From DATDAH01 sp036525535 (GTDB lineage Bacteria > Actinomycetota > Acidimicrobiia > Acidimicrobiales > DATDAH01): 25,874 bases of DNA. The stretch is from the NCBI GenBank assembly GCA_036525535.1, contig DATDAH010000231.1, positions 1 through 25,874 on the forward strand. The letters run 5' to 3'. Of this stretch, positions 16,929 to 23,522 are shown in pieces (the stretch's first letter is position 1; each line of letters begins with the position of its first letter). The notes under the pieces are model-generated. The model saw nothing but the letters and a program-made list of their open reading frames with translations. It searched no databases and was not told the DNA's origin. The position numbers and the translations under genes are program-made.

Positions 16929-17696
16929 TCACCAACGACCCCCGTTGCGCTGCCGGCGGGCTTCGTAGAGCAGGACCGAGCCCGCCATGGCCACGTTCAG
17001 CGACTCCACGCCGCCCTCCAGCGGGAGCGCCACCTCGACGTCGACCAGCTGGTCCTCGGGCAGACCGCCAGCCTCCCCGCCGAGCACGAGGGCGATCGGG
17101 CCGGACAGCTCGACCTCGTCGGGGCTGGCACCGCCGGCGGCCGCGCCGATCGTGGTCAGGCCCAGTCCCCGGAGGACGTCGAGGTCATCGACCGCTCCCA
17201 CCCGGAGGGCGAAGAGGGCTCCGGCACTCGAACGCACGCACTTGGGGTTGGTGGGGTCGACCGACCCCGGCGTGAAGAGCACCCCGGCCGCTCCGGCCGC
17301 CGCGGCCGAGCGGATGACGGTGCCCGCGTTGCCGGGGTCGCTGACCCCGGCCAGAACGACCACGGGCAGGCCGCTCTCGGTGGCCCCGCTGACGATCTCC
17401 GCCGGCGACCAGCTGACCAGCCCGGCCACAGCCACGATGGGCTGGGGCGTGCGGGTGGTCAGCGCCCGTTCGAGCTGTTCGCCCTCGACGTGGGTGATGG
17501 TCGCCCCGGCGTCCCGGGCCCGGTTGACGAGCTCCATCTCGGCCCCGCCGACGACGAGGACCTCGTCGAGGTCCGCGTCGAAGTCCAGTGCCGCGCTGAT
17601 GGCGCGTGGGCCTTCGACGACGAAGGCGCCCTCCTCCCGACGGGCGCGGGCATGTCGCCCGAGGCGACGTACCCGCTGGACGGAGCCCTTACTGAT
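16929..17696 (-). CDS. TrmH/SpoU-family RNA 2'-O-ribose methyltransferase
   Basis: Methylates a ribose in rRNA or tRNA using S-adenosylmethionine; the exact target cannot be told. The SpoU knot motifs are clear: motif 1 LAGVSDPGNAGTVIRSAAAA, motif 2 ALVLGGEAGGLPED, and motif 3 LEGGVESLNVAMAGSVLLYE. The first in-frame ATG is at 17537, but family-like sequence continues upstream (RRLGRHARARREEGAFVVEG), matching the substrate-binding N-terminal domain of the family. No ATG, GTG or TTG exists in that extension. I therefore place the start provisionally at ATC (17696), overlapping the rplT stop and giving 255 residues, a normal length. A start at 17537 would give 202 residues and lose about 50 conserved ones. 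A sequencing indel is the other explanation. The same locus in Mycobacterium and Streptomyces holds a tsnR-like gene. Confidence 0.88.
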   Translation of the reverse strand: MSKGSVQRVRRLGRHARARREEGAFVVEGPRAISAALDFDADLDEVLVVGGAEMELVNRARDAGATITHVEGEQLERALTTRTPQPIVAVAGLVSWSPAEIVSGATESGLPVVVLAGVSDPGNAGTVIRSAAAAGAAGVLFTPGSVDPTNPKCVRSSAGALFALRVGAVDDLDVLRGLGLTTIGAAAGGASPDEVELSGPIALVLGGEAGGLPEDQLVDVEVALPLEGGVESLNVAMAGSVLLYEARRQRNGGRW

Positions 17697-18057
17697 CCGA
17701 GGAGCCCGCGTGCTCGTTGGCGACCGCGACCAGGGCGGTGAAGGCCGCCGGGTCGCTGACGGCCAGGTCGGCCAGGATCTTGCGGTCGACCTCGACCTCG
17801 GCTGCCTTCAGGCCGGCGATGAACCGGCTGTAGGAGGTGCCGTTCTCCCGGCAGGCGGCGTTGATGCGCTGGATCCACAGCCGGCGGAACTCGCCCTTGC
17901 GGGCCCGACGGTCGCGGTAGGCATAGCGCAGGGAGTGCATCACCTGCTCGTTGGCGGCCCGGTACGAACGGCTCTTGTTGCCGTAATAGCCCTGGGCGCG
18001 CTCGAGGGTGACCTTGCGGCGACGCCGTGAAGGGACCGATGTCTTCGTTCTGGCCAT
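17689..18057 (-). CDS. rplT: 50S ribosomal protein L20
   Basis: A 23S rRNA-binding protein needed early in 50S assembly. The 122-residue basic protein begins MARTKTSVPSRRRRKV, has AQGYYGNKSRSYRAANEQV and LWIQRINAACRENG, and ends with an NEHAGSSDQ tail. Length is typical. It follows rpmI by 11 nt. L20 is a known autogenous repressor of this operon in other bacteria, by binding mRNA near infC-rpmI; no such site can be shown here with certainty. Confidence 0.99.
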   Translation of the reverse strand: MARTKTSVPSRRRRKVTLERAQGYYGNKSRSYRAANEQVMHSLRYAYRDRRARKGEFRRLWIQRINAACRENGTSYSRFIAGLKAAEVEVDRKILADLAVSDPAAFTALVAVANEHAGSSDQ

Positions 18058-18068
18058 GCCTGCCTCCC

Positions 18069-18266
18069 CTACCGCTTGCCCAGCTGGCGGAGGACGTGCT
18101 GGCGATCGCCACCCGTCACCTCGACCTCACCGGCCAGGCGACGCTGGCGATCGGCGGGCTTGCGCCGCTTGAAGTGGTTCTTGTGGATCTGGCGGCGCGT
18201 CACCTTGCCGCTGCCCGTCACCTTGAAGCGCTTCTTGGCGCCCCGGTGCGTCTTCATCTTGGGCAT
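18069..18266 (-). CDS. rpmI: 50S ribosomal protein L35
   Basis: A 65-residue basic ribosomal protein starting MPKMKTHRGAKKRFKVTGSGK, the usual family N-terminus. The ATG at 18266 is chosen over an upstream in-frame start because the GAGAGGAAG ribosome binding site sits about 8 nt before it and the family begins here. It lies 34 nt after infC and 11 nt before rplT. Confidence 0.98.
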   Translation of the reverse strand: MPKMKTHRGAKKRFKVTGSGKVTRRQIHKNHFKRRKPADRQRRLAGEVEVTGGDRQHVLRQLGKR

Positions 18267-18300
18267 TGCGTCTCTTCCTCTCGGCGGCGGTGCCGCTCCC

Positions 18301-19014
18301 TCACTCGGCGGCGGTGGCCGCTGCCTCACTCGTCTCGTTCTCGGCTGCGTTCTCGGTTGCGCTGTTGGTCTCGGGGGTGCTCTCGACCACGGGGGCCGGG
18401 GCGGCCTCCACGACCTCGGCGGAGCCGTTGGCCTCAGCCTGGAGGGCTTCGGCGGCTTCGGCGTCCTCGCGGGCCTTCTTGGCCTGTGCCTGCTTGTCCG
18501 GACCCAGGACCATGGTCATGTTGCGACCGTCGACCTTCGGCAGGGCCTCGACCCGACCGACGTCCACGACCGTCTCCGCCACCCTGTCCAGGATGCGGCG
18601 CCCCAACTCGGGGTGCTGGACCTCTCGGCCCCGGAACATGATGGTGACCTTGACCTTGTGGCCTTCGCCGAGGAACTCGTAGACCTTGCGTGTCTTGGTG
18701 TCGAAGTCGCCGCGCCCGATCTTGGGGCGGTACTTCATCTCCTTGACGACGACGTTGGTCGCCTTCTTCCGAGACTCCTTGGCCTTCTGGGCGTTCTCGT
18801 ACTTGAACTTCCCGTAGTCCATGATGCGACAGACGGGGGGGTTCGCCGCGGCCGCGACCTCGACGAGGTCGAGACCTTGATCGCGGGCCAGTGCGAGAGC
18901 TTCCGGAGTGGCCTTGATGCCGATCTGCTCGCCATCAACACCTACCAGGCGGACCTCACGGACCCGGATCTGGTCATTGATCCGGGTGTCGTCATGGGCG
19001 GGGCCCGAAGCTAT
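18301..19014 (-). CDS. infC: Translation initiation factor IF-3 (non-canonical start)
   Basis: Binds the 30S subunit and rejects wrong start codons. The N-terminal domain (RINDQIRVREVRL, IGIKATPEALALA, DLVEVAAAANPPVCRIMDYG) and the C-terminal domain (KVKVTIMFRGRE, VDGRNMTMVLGP) are complete. The first ATG (18822) lies inside the conserved MDYGKFKYE segment, so the gene must begin upstream, where no ATG/GTG/TTG occurs before the in-frame stops at 19026-19021. ATA at 19014 is the best start: ATA is a very rare Ile codon at this GC content, and AUU/AUC/AUA starts are known for infC and used for self-control. This gives 237 residues. ATC at 18981 is the alternative. The last 63 residues form an Ala/Glu-rich low-complexity tail not seen in E. 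coli IF3. Confidence 0.93.
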   Translation of the reverse strand: MASGPAHDDTRINDQIRVREVRLVGVDGEQIGIKATPEALALARDQGLDLVEVAAAANPPVCRIMDYGKFKYENAQKAKESRKKATNVVVKEMKYRPKIGRGDFDTKTRKVYEFLGEGHKVKVTIMFRGREVQHPELGRRILDRVAETVVDVGRVEALPKVDGRNMTMVLGPDKQAQAKKAREDAEAAEALQAEANGSAEVVEAAPAPVVESTPETNSATENAAENETSEAAATAAE

Positions 19015-19234
19015 GGCCGATCACTACGCAATGCGCGACTCCTCTTGCGAACGAAAGAGTCCCGATCCCCGGGCCGCCTCACACGGTGAGCCACAGGAGC
19101 GACAAGGACCACCCGCAGGGGTGGTGCTGGCCAGGACCTGTGCGCACCGCAGTCGGTGGCCAGGTGGGGGCGGGACCCCGCTTTCCAGGTTGGATTGCGA
19201 GCAACAAGCTACCAGTGGTGGCACCCTTCCCCTC
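19015..19234. promoter_or_regulatory. Divergent intergenic region with infC leader
   Basis: These 220 nt separate infC (minus) from the DUF1844-like gene (plus) and must hold promoters for both, but I see no convincing -35/-10 pair for either. On the infC side there are two hairpins. One is ACCACCC/GGGTGGT, a 7 bp stem at about 19109-19126. The other is GACTC/GAGTC at 19037-19061, extended by weaker pairs, which encloses a GAGGAG ribosome binding site (19044-19039). An L20/IF3-type regulatory leader is plausible. Confidence 0.5.
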
Positions 19235-19669
19235 ATGAGCAGCCTTTGGACCCCCGGCGGCGAGCACCCGGTCGAGCCGGATGCCGCGCCCTCAGACCCG
19301 ACCGGCCCGCCGATGGACCCCGGGGCCGATCCCCTGGCCGGCCTCAGCGACGAGGAGCGGGCCCAGGCCGAAGCCATGGCCGCCGAGATGGCCGCCGCCC
19401 GCCAACGGGTGCTGGAGGCCCCGGCCGACATGGTCGTGGCCAACCACGCCATGGGCCTCTACGAACTGGCGGCGATCCACCTCAGCGAAGAGGATCCCGA
19501 CCTGACGGCCGCGCGCCTCGCCATCGACGCGATGGGCCAGCTGGTCGACGGGCTGTCCGGCCGCCTGGGTGAGGCCGAAGCCACGCTCAAGGACGCGCTG
19601 GCCCAGCTGCGCATGGCCTTCGTCCAGGTCAGCGAGCAAGCCGCCGGAGGCGACGCACCCGAGGGCTGA
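19235..19669 (+). CDS. DUF1844-like conserved protein
   Basis: A 144-residue soluble protein of unknown function. It has a disordered Pro/Asp-rich N-terminus (about 1-35), an Ala/Glu-rich helix (about 40-62) and a C-terminal helical domain (about 65-132) with the pattern GLYELAAIHLS...DLTAARLAIDAMGQLVDGLSGRLG...ALAQLRMAFVQV. This resembles DUF1844 as I know it (hydrophobic helix, IHLG, AIDML, LRMxYV). Proteins of this type are found next to infC in other actinobacteria, which supports the call. The ATG at 19235 is chosen because the in-frame extension upstream is antisense to the infC leader. It is divergent from infC. Confidence 0.8.
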   Translation: MSSLWTPGGEHPVEPDAAPSDPTGPPMDPGADPLAGLSDEERAQAEAMAAEMAAARQRVLEAPADMVVANHAMGLYELAAIHLSEEDPDLTAARLAIDAMGQLVDGLSGRLGEAEATLKDALAQLRMAFVQVSEQAAGGDAPEG

Positions 19670-19806
19670 CCATCAGGTCACGGGACGGCGAGCGACGGGT
19701 CGCCCACGAGTTCGAGAGCGCAGGTCTTAACTCGGCGCGGCCGGGTACGAACGGGGCGCACGTCACCCTGATGTGCCTATGGCATCGAACTCGAGAGGGG
19801 GACCCC
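19670..19806. other. Short intergenic region
   Basis: These 137 nt lie between the DUF1844-like gene and the tiny hydrophobic ORF. No gene, tRNA or clear terminator is visible. The last 15 nt carry the purine-rich GAGAGGGGGA that serves as ribosome binding site for the next ORF. Confidence 0.4.
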
Positions 19807-19866
19807 ATGGCGATCGGCGTTGGCACCTTGTTGCTCATCATCATCCTGATCCTGCTGCTGACCTGA
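19807..19866 (+). CDS. 19-residue hydrophobic membrane peptide
   Basis: ATG at 19807 to TGA at 19864-19866 encodes MAIGVGTLLLIIILILLLT, almost entirely a single transmembrane helix. A strong purine-rich ribosome binding site (GAGAGGGGGA) lies about 5 nt upstream. It is followed after 49 nt by another small membrane protein on the same strand. Leu/Ile runs in a small ORF can arise by chance, but the ribosome binding site, the clean helix length and the neighbour argue for translation. Function is unknown; tiny single-helix peptides of this sort often modulate membrane complexes. Confidence 0.6.
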   Translation: MAIGVGTLLLIIILILLLT

Positions 19867-19915
19867 CCGGACCGATCGTCCCCTCCCATCAGCCCCCGAG
19901 TCGAAAGGCAATCCC

Positions 19916-20107
19916 ATGGACGTGGACATCAAGTTCTGGTTCTACCTGGCCGCCGTCATCTGCTTCCTCCTCGCCGCCATCGGCGAGAACTGGCGGTACG
20001 GCGCCCGTACGCGCCGGGGTGTGGCCCCGGCGTTGACCCTGCTGCCGCTGGGTCTCGCCCTCTTCGCGTTCCCCACCATGTGGGACGTGGGGGTGCGCGC
20101 CTTCTAG
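19916..20107 (+). CDS. Small two-helix membrane protein
   Basis: A 63-residue protein with two hydrophobic segments (about 7-22 and 37-53). They are separated by a charged loop (GENWRYGARTRRG) that by the positive-inside rule should face the cytoplasm. The GAAAGG ribosome binding site is about 8 nt before the ATG. Not recognised. Its TAG stop shares the palindrome CTAG with the stop of the convergent cold-shock gene, so the two genes overlap by 4 nt. Confidence 0.75.
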   Translation: MDVDIKFWFYLAAVICFLLAAIGENWRYGARTRRGVAPALTLLPLGLALFAFPTMWDVGVRAF

Positions 20108-20322
20108 ACGGGATCGAGAGGCCGCACCGTCGCGGCCTCCCAGCGCCCGAGGCGCCCGGGGACGACCACGAATCGGACCCGGGTGCCGACGGCGATCTGG
20201 CGGGTGCCGTCGGTGATGGCCGTGCAATGGAAGAAGTGCTCCCCGCCCTCGTCGGTGGTCACCGTGCCGAACCCCGCCGGGTCGTCGAACGCGGTGACCG
20301 TCCCCGTGACGTCGTCGGCCAC
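20104..20322 (-). CDS. Cold-shock-domain protein
   Basis: A 72-residue single OB-fold protein with a CspA-like layout: TGTVTAFDDPAGFGTVTTDEGG (RNP1-like GFGTV at 17-21), HFFHCTAI (RNP2-like, 29-36), then GTRVRFVVVPGRLGRWEAATV. It should bind single-stranded RNA or DNA. It departs from classical CspA: the lysine and aromatic of KGFGFI are replaced (AGFGTV), and the N-terminal MxxGxVKWF is VTGTVTAFD. It begins 2 nt after the hisG stop, so it is the last gene of the rib-hisG unit. Confidence 0.85.
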   Translation of the reverse strand: MADDVTGTVTAFDDPAGFGTVTTDEGGEHFFHCTAITDGTRQIAVGTRVRFVVVPGRLGRWEAATVRPLDPV

Positions 20323-20324
20323 GG

Positions 20325-21200
20325 CTAGTGGACGATCTTGGCCAAGGGGAGCTCGATGATGTCGGTGGCGCCCCGGTCCTTCAGCTCGGGGATCAGGGTG
20401 TTGATCTCCCGCTTGGGGACGACGGTCTCCACCGCGAACCCCCCGTCGCCGTGCAGCGCGTTGACGGTGGGCGCCTTCATCGCGGGCAGGACGTCGATCA
20501 CCGCTTGGAGGTCGGCCTCGGCCACGTTCAGCTTCACCAGGACCTTGCCCCGGGCCTCGAGCGTGCCCTCGAGGAGGGTCAGGATCTGGCCCATGGCGTG
20601 ACGCTTGTCGGCGTCCTCGTAGGCCGCCGGATTGGCGATGAGCTCCGTGTAGGACTGCAGGATCTCGTCGATGACCCGCAGGCCGGCGGCGCGGAGGGCC
20701 CGACCGGTCTCGGTGATCTCGACGATGCAGTCGACGATGTCGGGGATCTTGGCCTCGGTGGCGCCGTAGGAGAGCCGGATGTCGGCGTCGATGCCCCGCT
20801 TCTCGAAGTAGCGCCGGGTGACCTCGGGGTACTCGGTGGAGACCCGCACACCCTGGGGCAGGTCATCGACCGACTGGACGTCGGAGTCACCGCCGACCGC
20901 CACGACCATCTTGATGGGACGGGCCGTGGCCTTGCTGTAGTGGAGCTCACCGAGGGTCACGACCTCACTGGAGGTCTCCTCGATCCAATCCCGGCCGGTG
21001 ATGCCGAGGTCGAACATGCCCTCGGCCACGTAGCGGGGGATCTCCTGGGGGCGCAGGATGCGTACGTCGGTGATCCGGGGATCGTCGATGGTCGCCTGGT
21101 AGTCCACCCCCGAGCTGCGGGAGACGGCCAGGTCGGCGCTCTCGAACAGCTCGAAGGTGGCCCGTTCGAGCGACCCCTTGGGCAACACCAGCCTGAGCAT
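20325..21200 (-). CDS. hisG: ATP phosphoribosyltransferase, long form
   Basis: The first and feedback-controlled step of histidine synthesis (ATP + PRPP). The 291-residue protein begins MLRLVLPKGSLE and has the GITGRDWIEE segment, the PRPP-binding DCIVEITETGRALRAAGL (about 181-198), and a C-terminal regulatory HisG_C domain (about 215-291: NVAEADLQAVIDVLPAMKAP, VPKREINTLIPELKDRGATD). It is therefore the self-sufficient, histidine-inhibited form that does not need HisZ. An alternative GTG at 21224 overlaps the ribH stop as GTGA and would add 8 residues; neither start has a strong ribosome binding site. hisE and other his genes are not in the window. Confidence 0.97.
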   Translation of the reverse strand: MLRLVLPKGSLERATFELFESADLAVSRSSGVDYQATIDDPRITDVRILRPQEIPRYVAEGMFDLGITGRDWIEETSSEVVTLGELHYSKATARPIKMVVAVGGDSDVQSVDDLPQGVRVSTEYPEVTRRYFEKRGIDADIRLSYGATEAKIPDIVDCIVEITETGRALRAAGLRVIDEILQSYTELIANPAAYEDADKRHAMGQILTLLEGTLEARGKVLVKLNVAEADLQAVIDVLPAMKAPTVNALHGDGGFAVETVVPKREINTLIPELKDRGATDIIELPLAKIVH

Positions 21201-21220
21201 CGGATCGAGGCTACGGCTGG

Positions 21221-21700
21221 TCACGGTCCGCCGGACAGCGACTTCAACAGGTTGACCATCTCGATGGCGGTCTCGACACCCTCGTGGCCCTTGTTGTCCT
21301 CGTCGCTGGAGCGTTCGAGGGCCTGCTGGTCGTTCTCGGTGGTGAGGACGCCGAAGACGACGGGGCGACCGGTGTCGAGCTGGACCCGTTGCAGCCCAGC
21401 GGCGCATTCTCCCGCCACGAGGTCGTAGTGCCCGGTCTCGCCCCGGACGACGGCGCCGAGGGCGACGACCGCGTCCGCCCCCCAGCCCTCGAGCAGGTGC
21501 TGGGCGACGAGGGGCAACTCGTAGGCCCCGGGGGCCCACACCACGATCGTGTCGGCCTCGGCCACGCCGTGGTCGGACAGGCCCCTTCGGGCACCCTCCA
21601 GCAGACGGTCGGTGATGTGCCGGTTGAAGCGCCCGCAGCAGATGCCGATGCGGAGGCCGGAACCGTCGAGGTCGGCGTCGCTGGCGACCCGTTCTCCCAT
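21221..21700 (-). CDS. ribH: 6,7-dimethyl-8-ribityllumazine synthase
   Basis: Condenses the ribityl-aminouracil with dihydroxybutanone phosphate, the penultimate riboflavin step; the family forms pentamers or icosahedral capsids. The 159-residue product has GICCGRFNRHITDRLL (about 19-34), WAPGAYELPLVA, GAVVRGETGHYDLVA with the catalytic-type histidine, and FGVLTTENDQQALER. The ATG at 21700 has an AGGAGC ribosome binding site about 8 nt upstream that begins inside the ribBA stop codon. The order matches the pathway operon. Confidence 0.98.
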   Translation of the reverse strand: MGERVASDADLDGSGLRIGICCGRFNRHITDRLLEGARRGLSDHGVAEADTIVVWAPGAYELPLVAQHLLEGWGADAVVALGAVVRGETGHYDLVAGECAAGLQRVQLDTGRPVVFGVLTTENDQQALERSSDEDNKGHEGVETAIEMVNLLKSLSGGP

Positions 21701-21713
21701 GGGTCCGTCGCTC

Positions 21714-22937
21714 CTAGTCCAGGCCCTCGATCAGGTGACCGAGGCGCTCTCTCTTGGTCCTGAGGTACTCGATGTTCTCCGGGTTGGGGAGCGCCTCCAA
21801 CGCGACCCGCTCGACCACCTCGAGGCCGAACCCCTCCAGGCCGCCGTACTTGGCCGGGTTGTTGGTCATCAGCTTCATGGTGGTGATGCCCAAGTCGACC
21901 AGGATCTGCGAGCCGATGCCGTACTCCCGGTTGTCGATGGGCAGGCCGAGGTCGAGGTTGGCGTCGACGGTGTCCCGGCCCTCCTCCTGCAACGAATAGG
22001 CCCGGATCTTGTGGCCGATGCCGATGCCCCGGCCTTCGTGGCCGCGGAGGTAGACGAGCGCGCCGAGGCCTTCCTCGGCTATGCGGGCCAGGGCCGAGTC
22101 GAGCTGGATGCCGCAGTCACAGCGCATGGAGCCGAAGACGTCACCCGTCAAGCACTCCGAGTGGACCCGGACGAGGACGTTCTCCTCGCCCTGCACCGCG
22201 CCCCGGACCATGGCGATGTGCTGCTCGCCGTCGAGCAGGGACTCGTACGCGTAACAGGTGAAGTCGCCCCACTGGGTGGGGATGCGGGCTTCCGCGATGC
22301 GGCGGACCAGCTTCTCGTTCTGACGGCGGTAGCGGATCAGGTCGGCGATGGAGGTCATCATCAGACCGTGCTCCTTGGCGAACGGGACCAGGTCGGGGAC
22401 CCGGCTCATGGAGCCGTCCTCGTTGACGAGCTCGCAGAGGACCCCCGCCGGGTAGAGGCCGGCCATGCGGGCCAGGTCGACTGCGGCCTCGGTGTGCCCG
22501 GCGCGCTTCAGCACGCCCCCGTCGCTGTAGCGAAGGGGGAAGATGTGGCCGGGACGGGCGAGGTCGGTCGGTCGGGTGCCAGGGTCGATGAGGGCCTGGA
22601 TGGTCGCGGCGCGGTCGGACGCCGAGATGCCGGTGCTGGTGCCGTCGGTGGCGTCCACGCTGTAGGTGAAGGCCGTCCGCTGGGCCTCGGTGTTGTCCTT
22701 GACCATGAGCGGGATGTCCAGCTCGTCGAGCCGGTCACCGGTGAGCGGGACGCAGATCAGCCCTGAGGTGTGGCGCACGAAGAAGGCGATCTTCTCCGGC
22801 GTGACGAACTCTGCGGCCATGATCAGGTCGCCTTCGTTCTCGCGGTCCTCGTCGTCGACCACGACGACGACCTCGCCCCGCCCGATGGCATCGATGGTGT
22901 CGGGGACGGGATCGAACTGGGGAGTGTGCTCAGCCAT
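21714..22937 (-). CDS. ribBA: Bifunctional DHBP synthase / GTP cyclohydrolase II
   Basis: Makes both riboflavin precursors: 3,4-dihydroxy-2-butanone 4-phosphate from ribulose 5-phosphate (N-terminal RibB, about 1-205) and the pyrimidine from GTP (C-terminal RibA, about 208-407). RibB has VVVDDEDRENEGDLIMAAE and the RAGHTEAAVDLARMAGL segment. RibA has the zinc site in HSECLTGDVFGSMRCDCG and the YLRGHEGRGIG motif. Both halves look intact. The ATG at 22937 directly follows the ribE stop. Confidence 0.98.
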   Translation of the reverse strand: MAEHTPQFDPVPDTIDAIGRGEVVVVVDDEDRENEGDLIMAAEFVTPEKIAFFVRHTSGLICVPLTGDRLDELDIPLMVKDNTEAQRTAFTYSVDATDGTSTGISASDRAATIQALIDPGTRPTDLARPGHIFPLRYSDGGVLKRAGHTEAAVDLARMAGLYPAGVLCELVNEDGSMSRVPDLVPFAKEHGLMMTSIADLIRYRRQNEKLVRRIAEARIPTQWGDFTCYAYESLLDGEQHIAMVRGAVQGEENVLVRVHSECLTGDVFGSMRCDCGIQLDSALARIAEEGLGALVYLRGHEGRGIGIGHKIRAYSLQEEGRDTVDANLDLGLPIDNREYGIGSQILVDLGITTMKLMTNNPAKYGGLEGFGLEVVERVALEALPNPENIEYLRTKRERLGHLIEGLD

Positions 22938-23522
22938 CTAGGGCTCCTCCTGGAACGCGAGCAGGCGCTCCGTGTACTTGGCGATGAGATCGACTTCGAG
23001 GTTCACGGTGTCGCCGGGCTGCTTGGCCCCCAGCGTCGTGACCTCGGCGGTGTGGGGGATGACGGCGACCGTGAAGCCGTCATCGGTGGCCTGCACGACC
23101 GTGAGGCTGACGCCGTCGACGGTGATCGAGCCCTTCTCGATGACGTACCGGCGTAGGTCCTCGGGCATGCGGATCCGGAGGTCGGGCACGGGGGCCGCGA
23201 CCTCGCCCACGGCGTCGACGTGGCCCTGGACGATGTGGCCGCCGAGGCGGTCGGTGACCAGCAGCGGCCGCTCGAGGTTCACCCGGTCGCCGGCCTGGCG
23301 CGCGCCCAGGGTCGTGCGGCGGAGCGACTCGTCACTGACGTCGGCCTCGAACCAGCCGTCGCCCAGCTCGACCACGGTGAGGCAGCAGCCGTCGACCGCG
23401 GTGGAGTCTCCCCGCTCGGCCCCCTCGAGGACGGCCGTCGCCCCGATCCGGGCCCGCACGCCGAGGCCCTGTGCCTCGATGGCCAGGACGGTCCCCAGCT
23501 CCTCCACGATGCCGGTGAACAT
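22938..23522 (-). CDS. ribE: Riboflavin synthase
   Basis: Dismutates two lumazine molecules to riboflavin. The 194-residue trimeric-type enzyme has two lumazine-binding repeats: the first from MFTGIVEELG (1-10) to about 90, the second from GHIVQGHVDAVG onward with SLTVVQA and PHTAEVTTLG. Length is a little under the usual 200-215. The ATG at 23522 overlaps the ribD stop by one base (TGATG). The open frame upstream of this ATG is antisense-type shadow. Confidence 0.97.
   Translation of the reverse strand: MFTGIVEELGTVLAIEAQGLGVRARIGATAVLEGAERGDSTAVDGCCLTVVELGDGWFEADVSDESLRRTTLGARQAGDRVNLERPLLVTDRLGGHIVQGHVDAVGEVAAPVPDLRIRMPEDLRRYVIEKGSITVDGVSLTVVQATDDGFTVAVIPHTAEVTTLGAKQPGDTVNLEVDLIAKYTERLLAFQEEP

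Noticed and set aside
17689..17741. Programmed +1 frameshift joining rplT to trmH
   Set aside because: No slippery sequence or stimulatory structure is evident at the rplT stop, and a fused L20-methyltransferase has no precedent I know. It is kept only as a remote alternative to a non-AUG start.
19670..19806. tRNA-like GTTCGAG and GTACGAAC strings
   Set aside because: No acceptor stem, anticodon arm or full T-arm can be formed around them.
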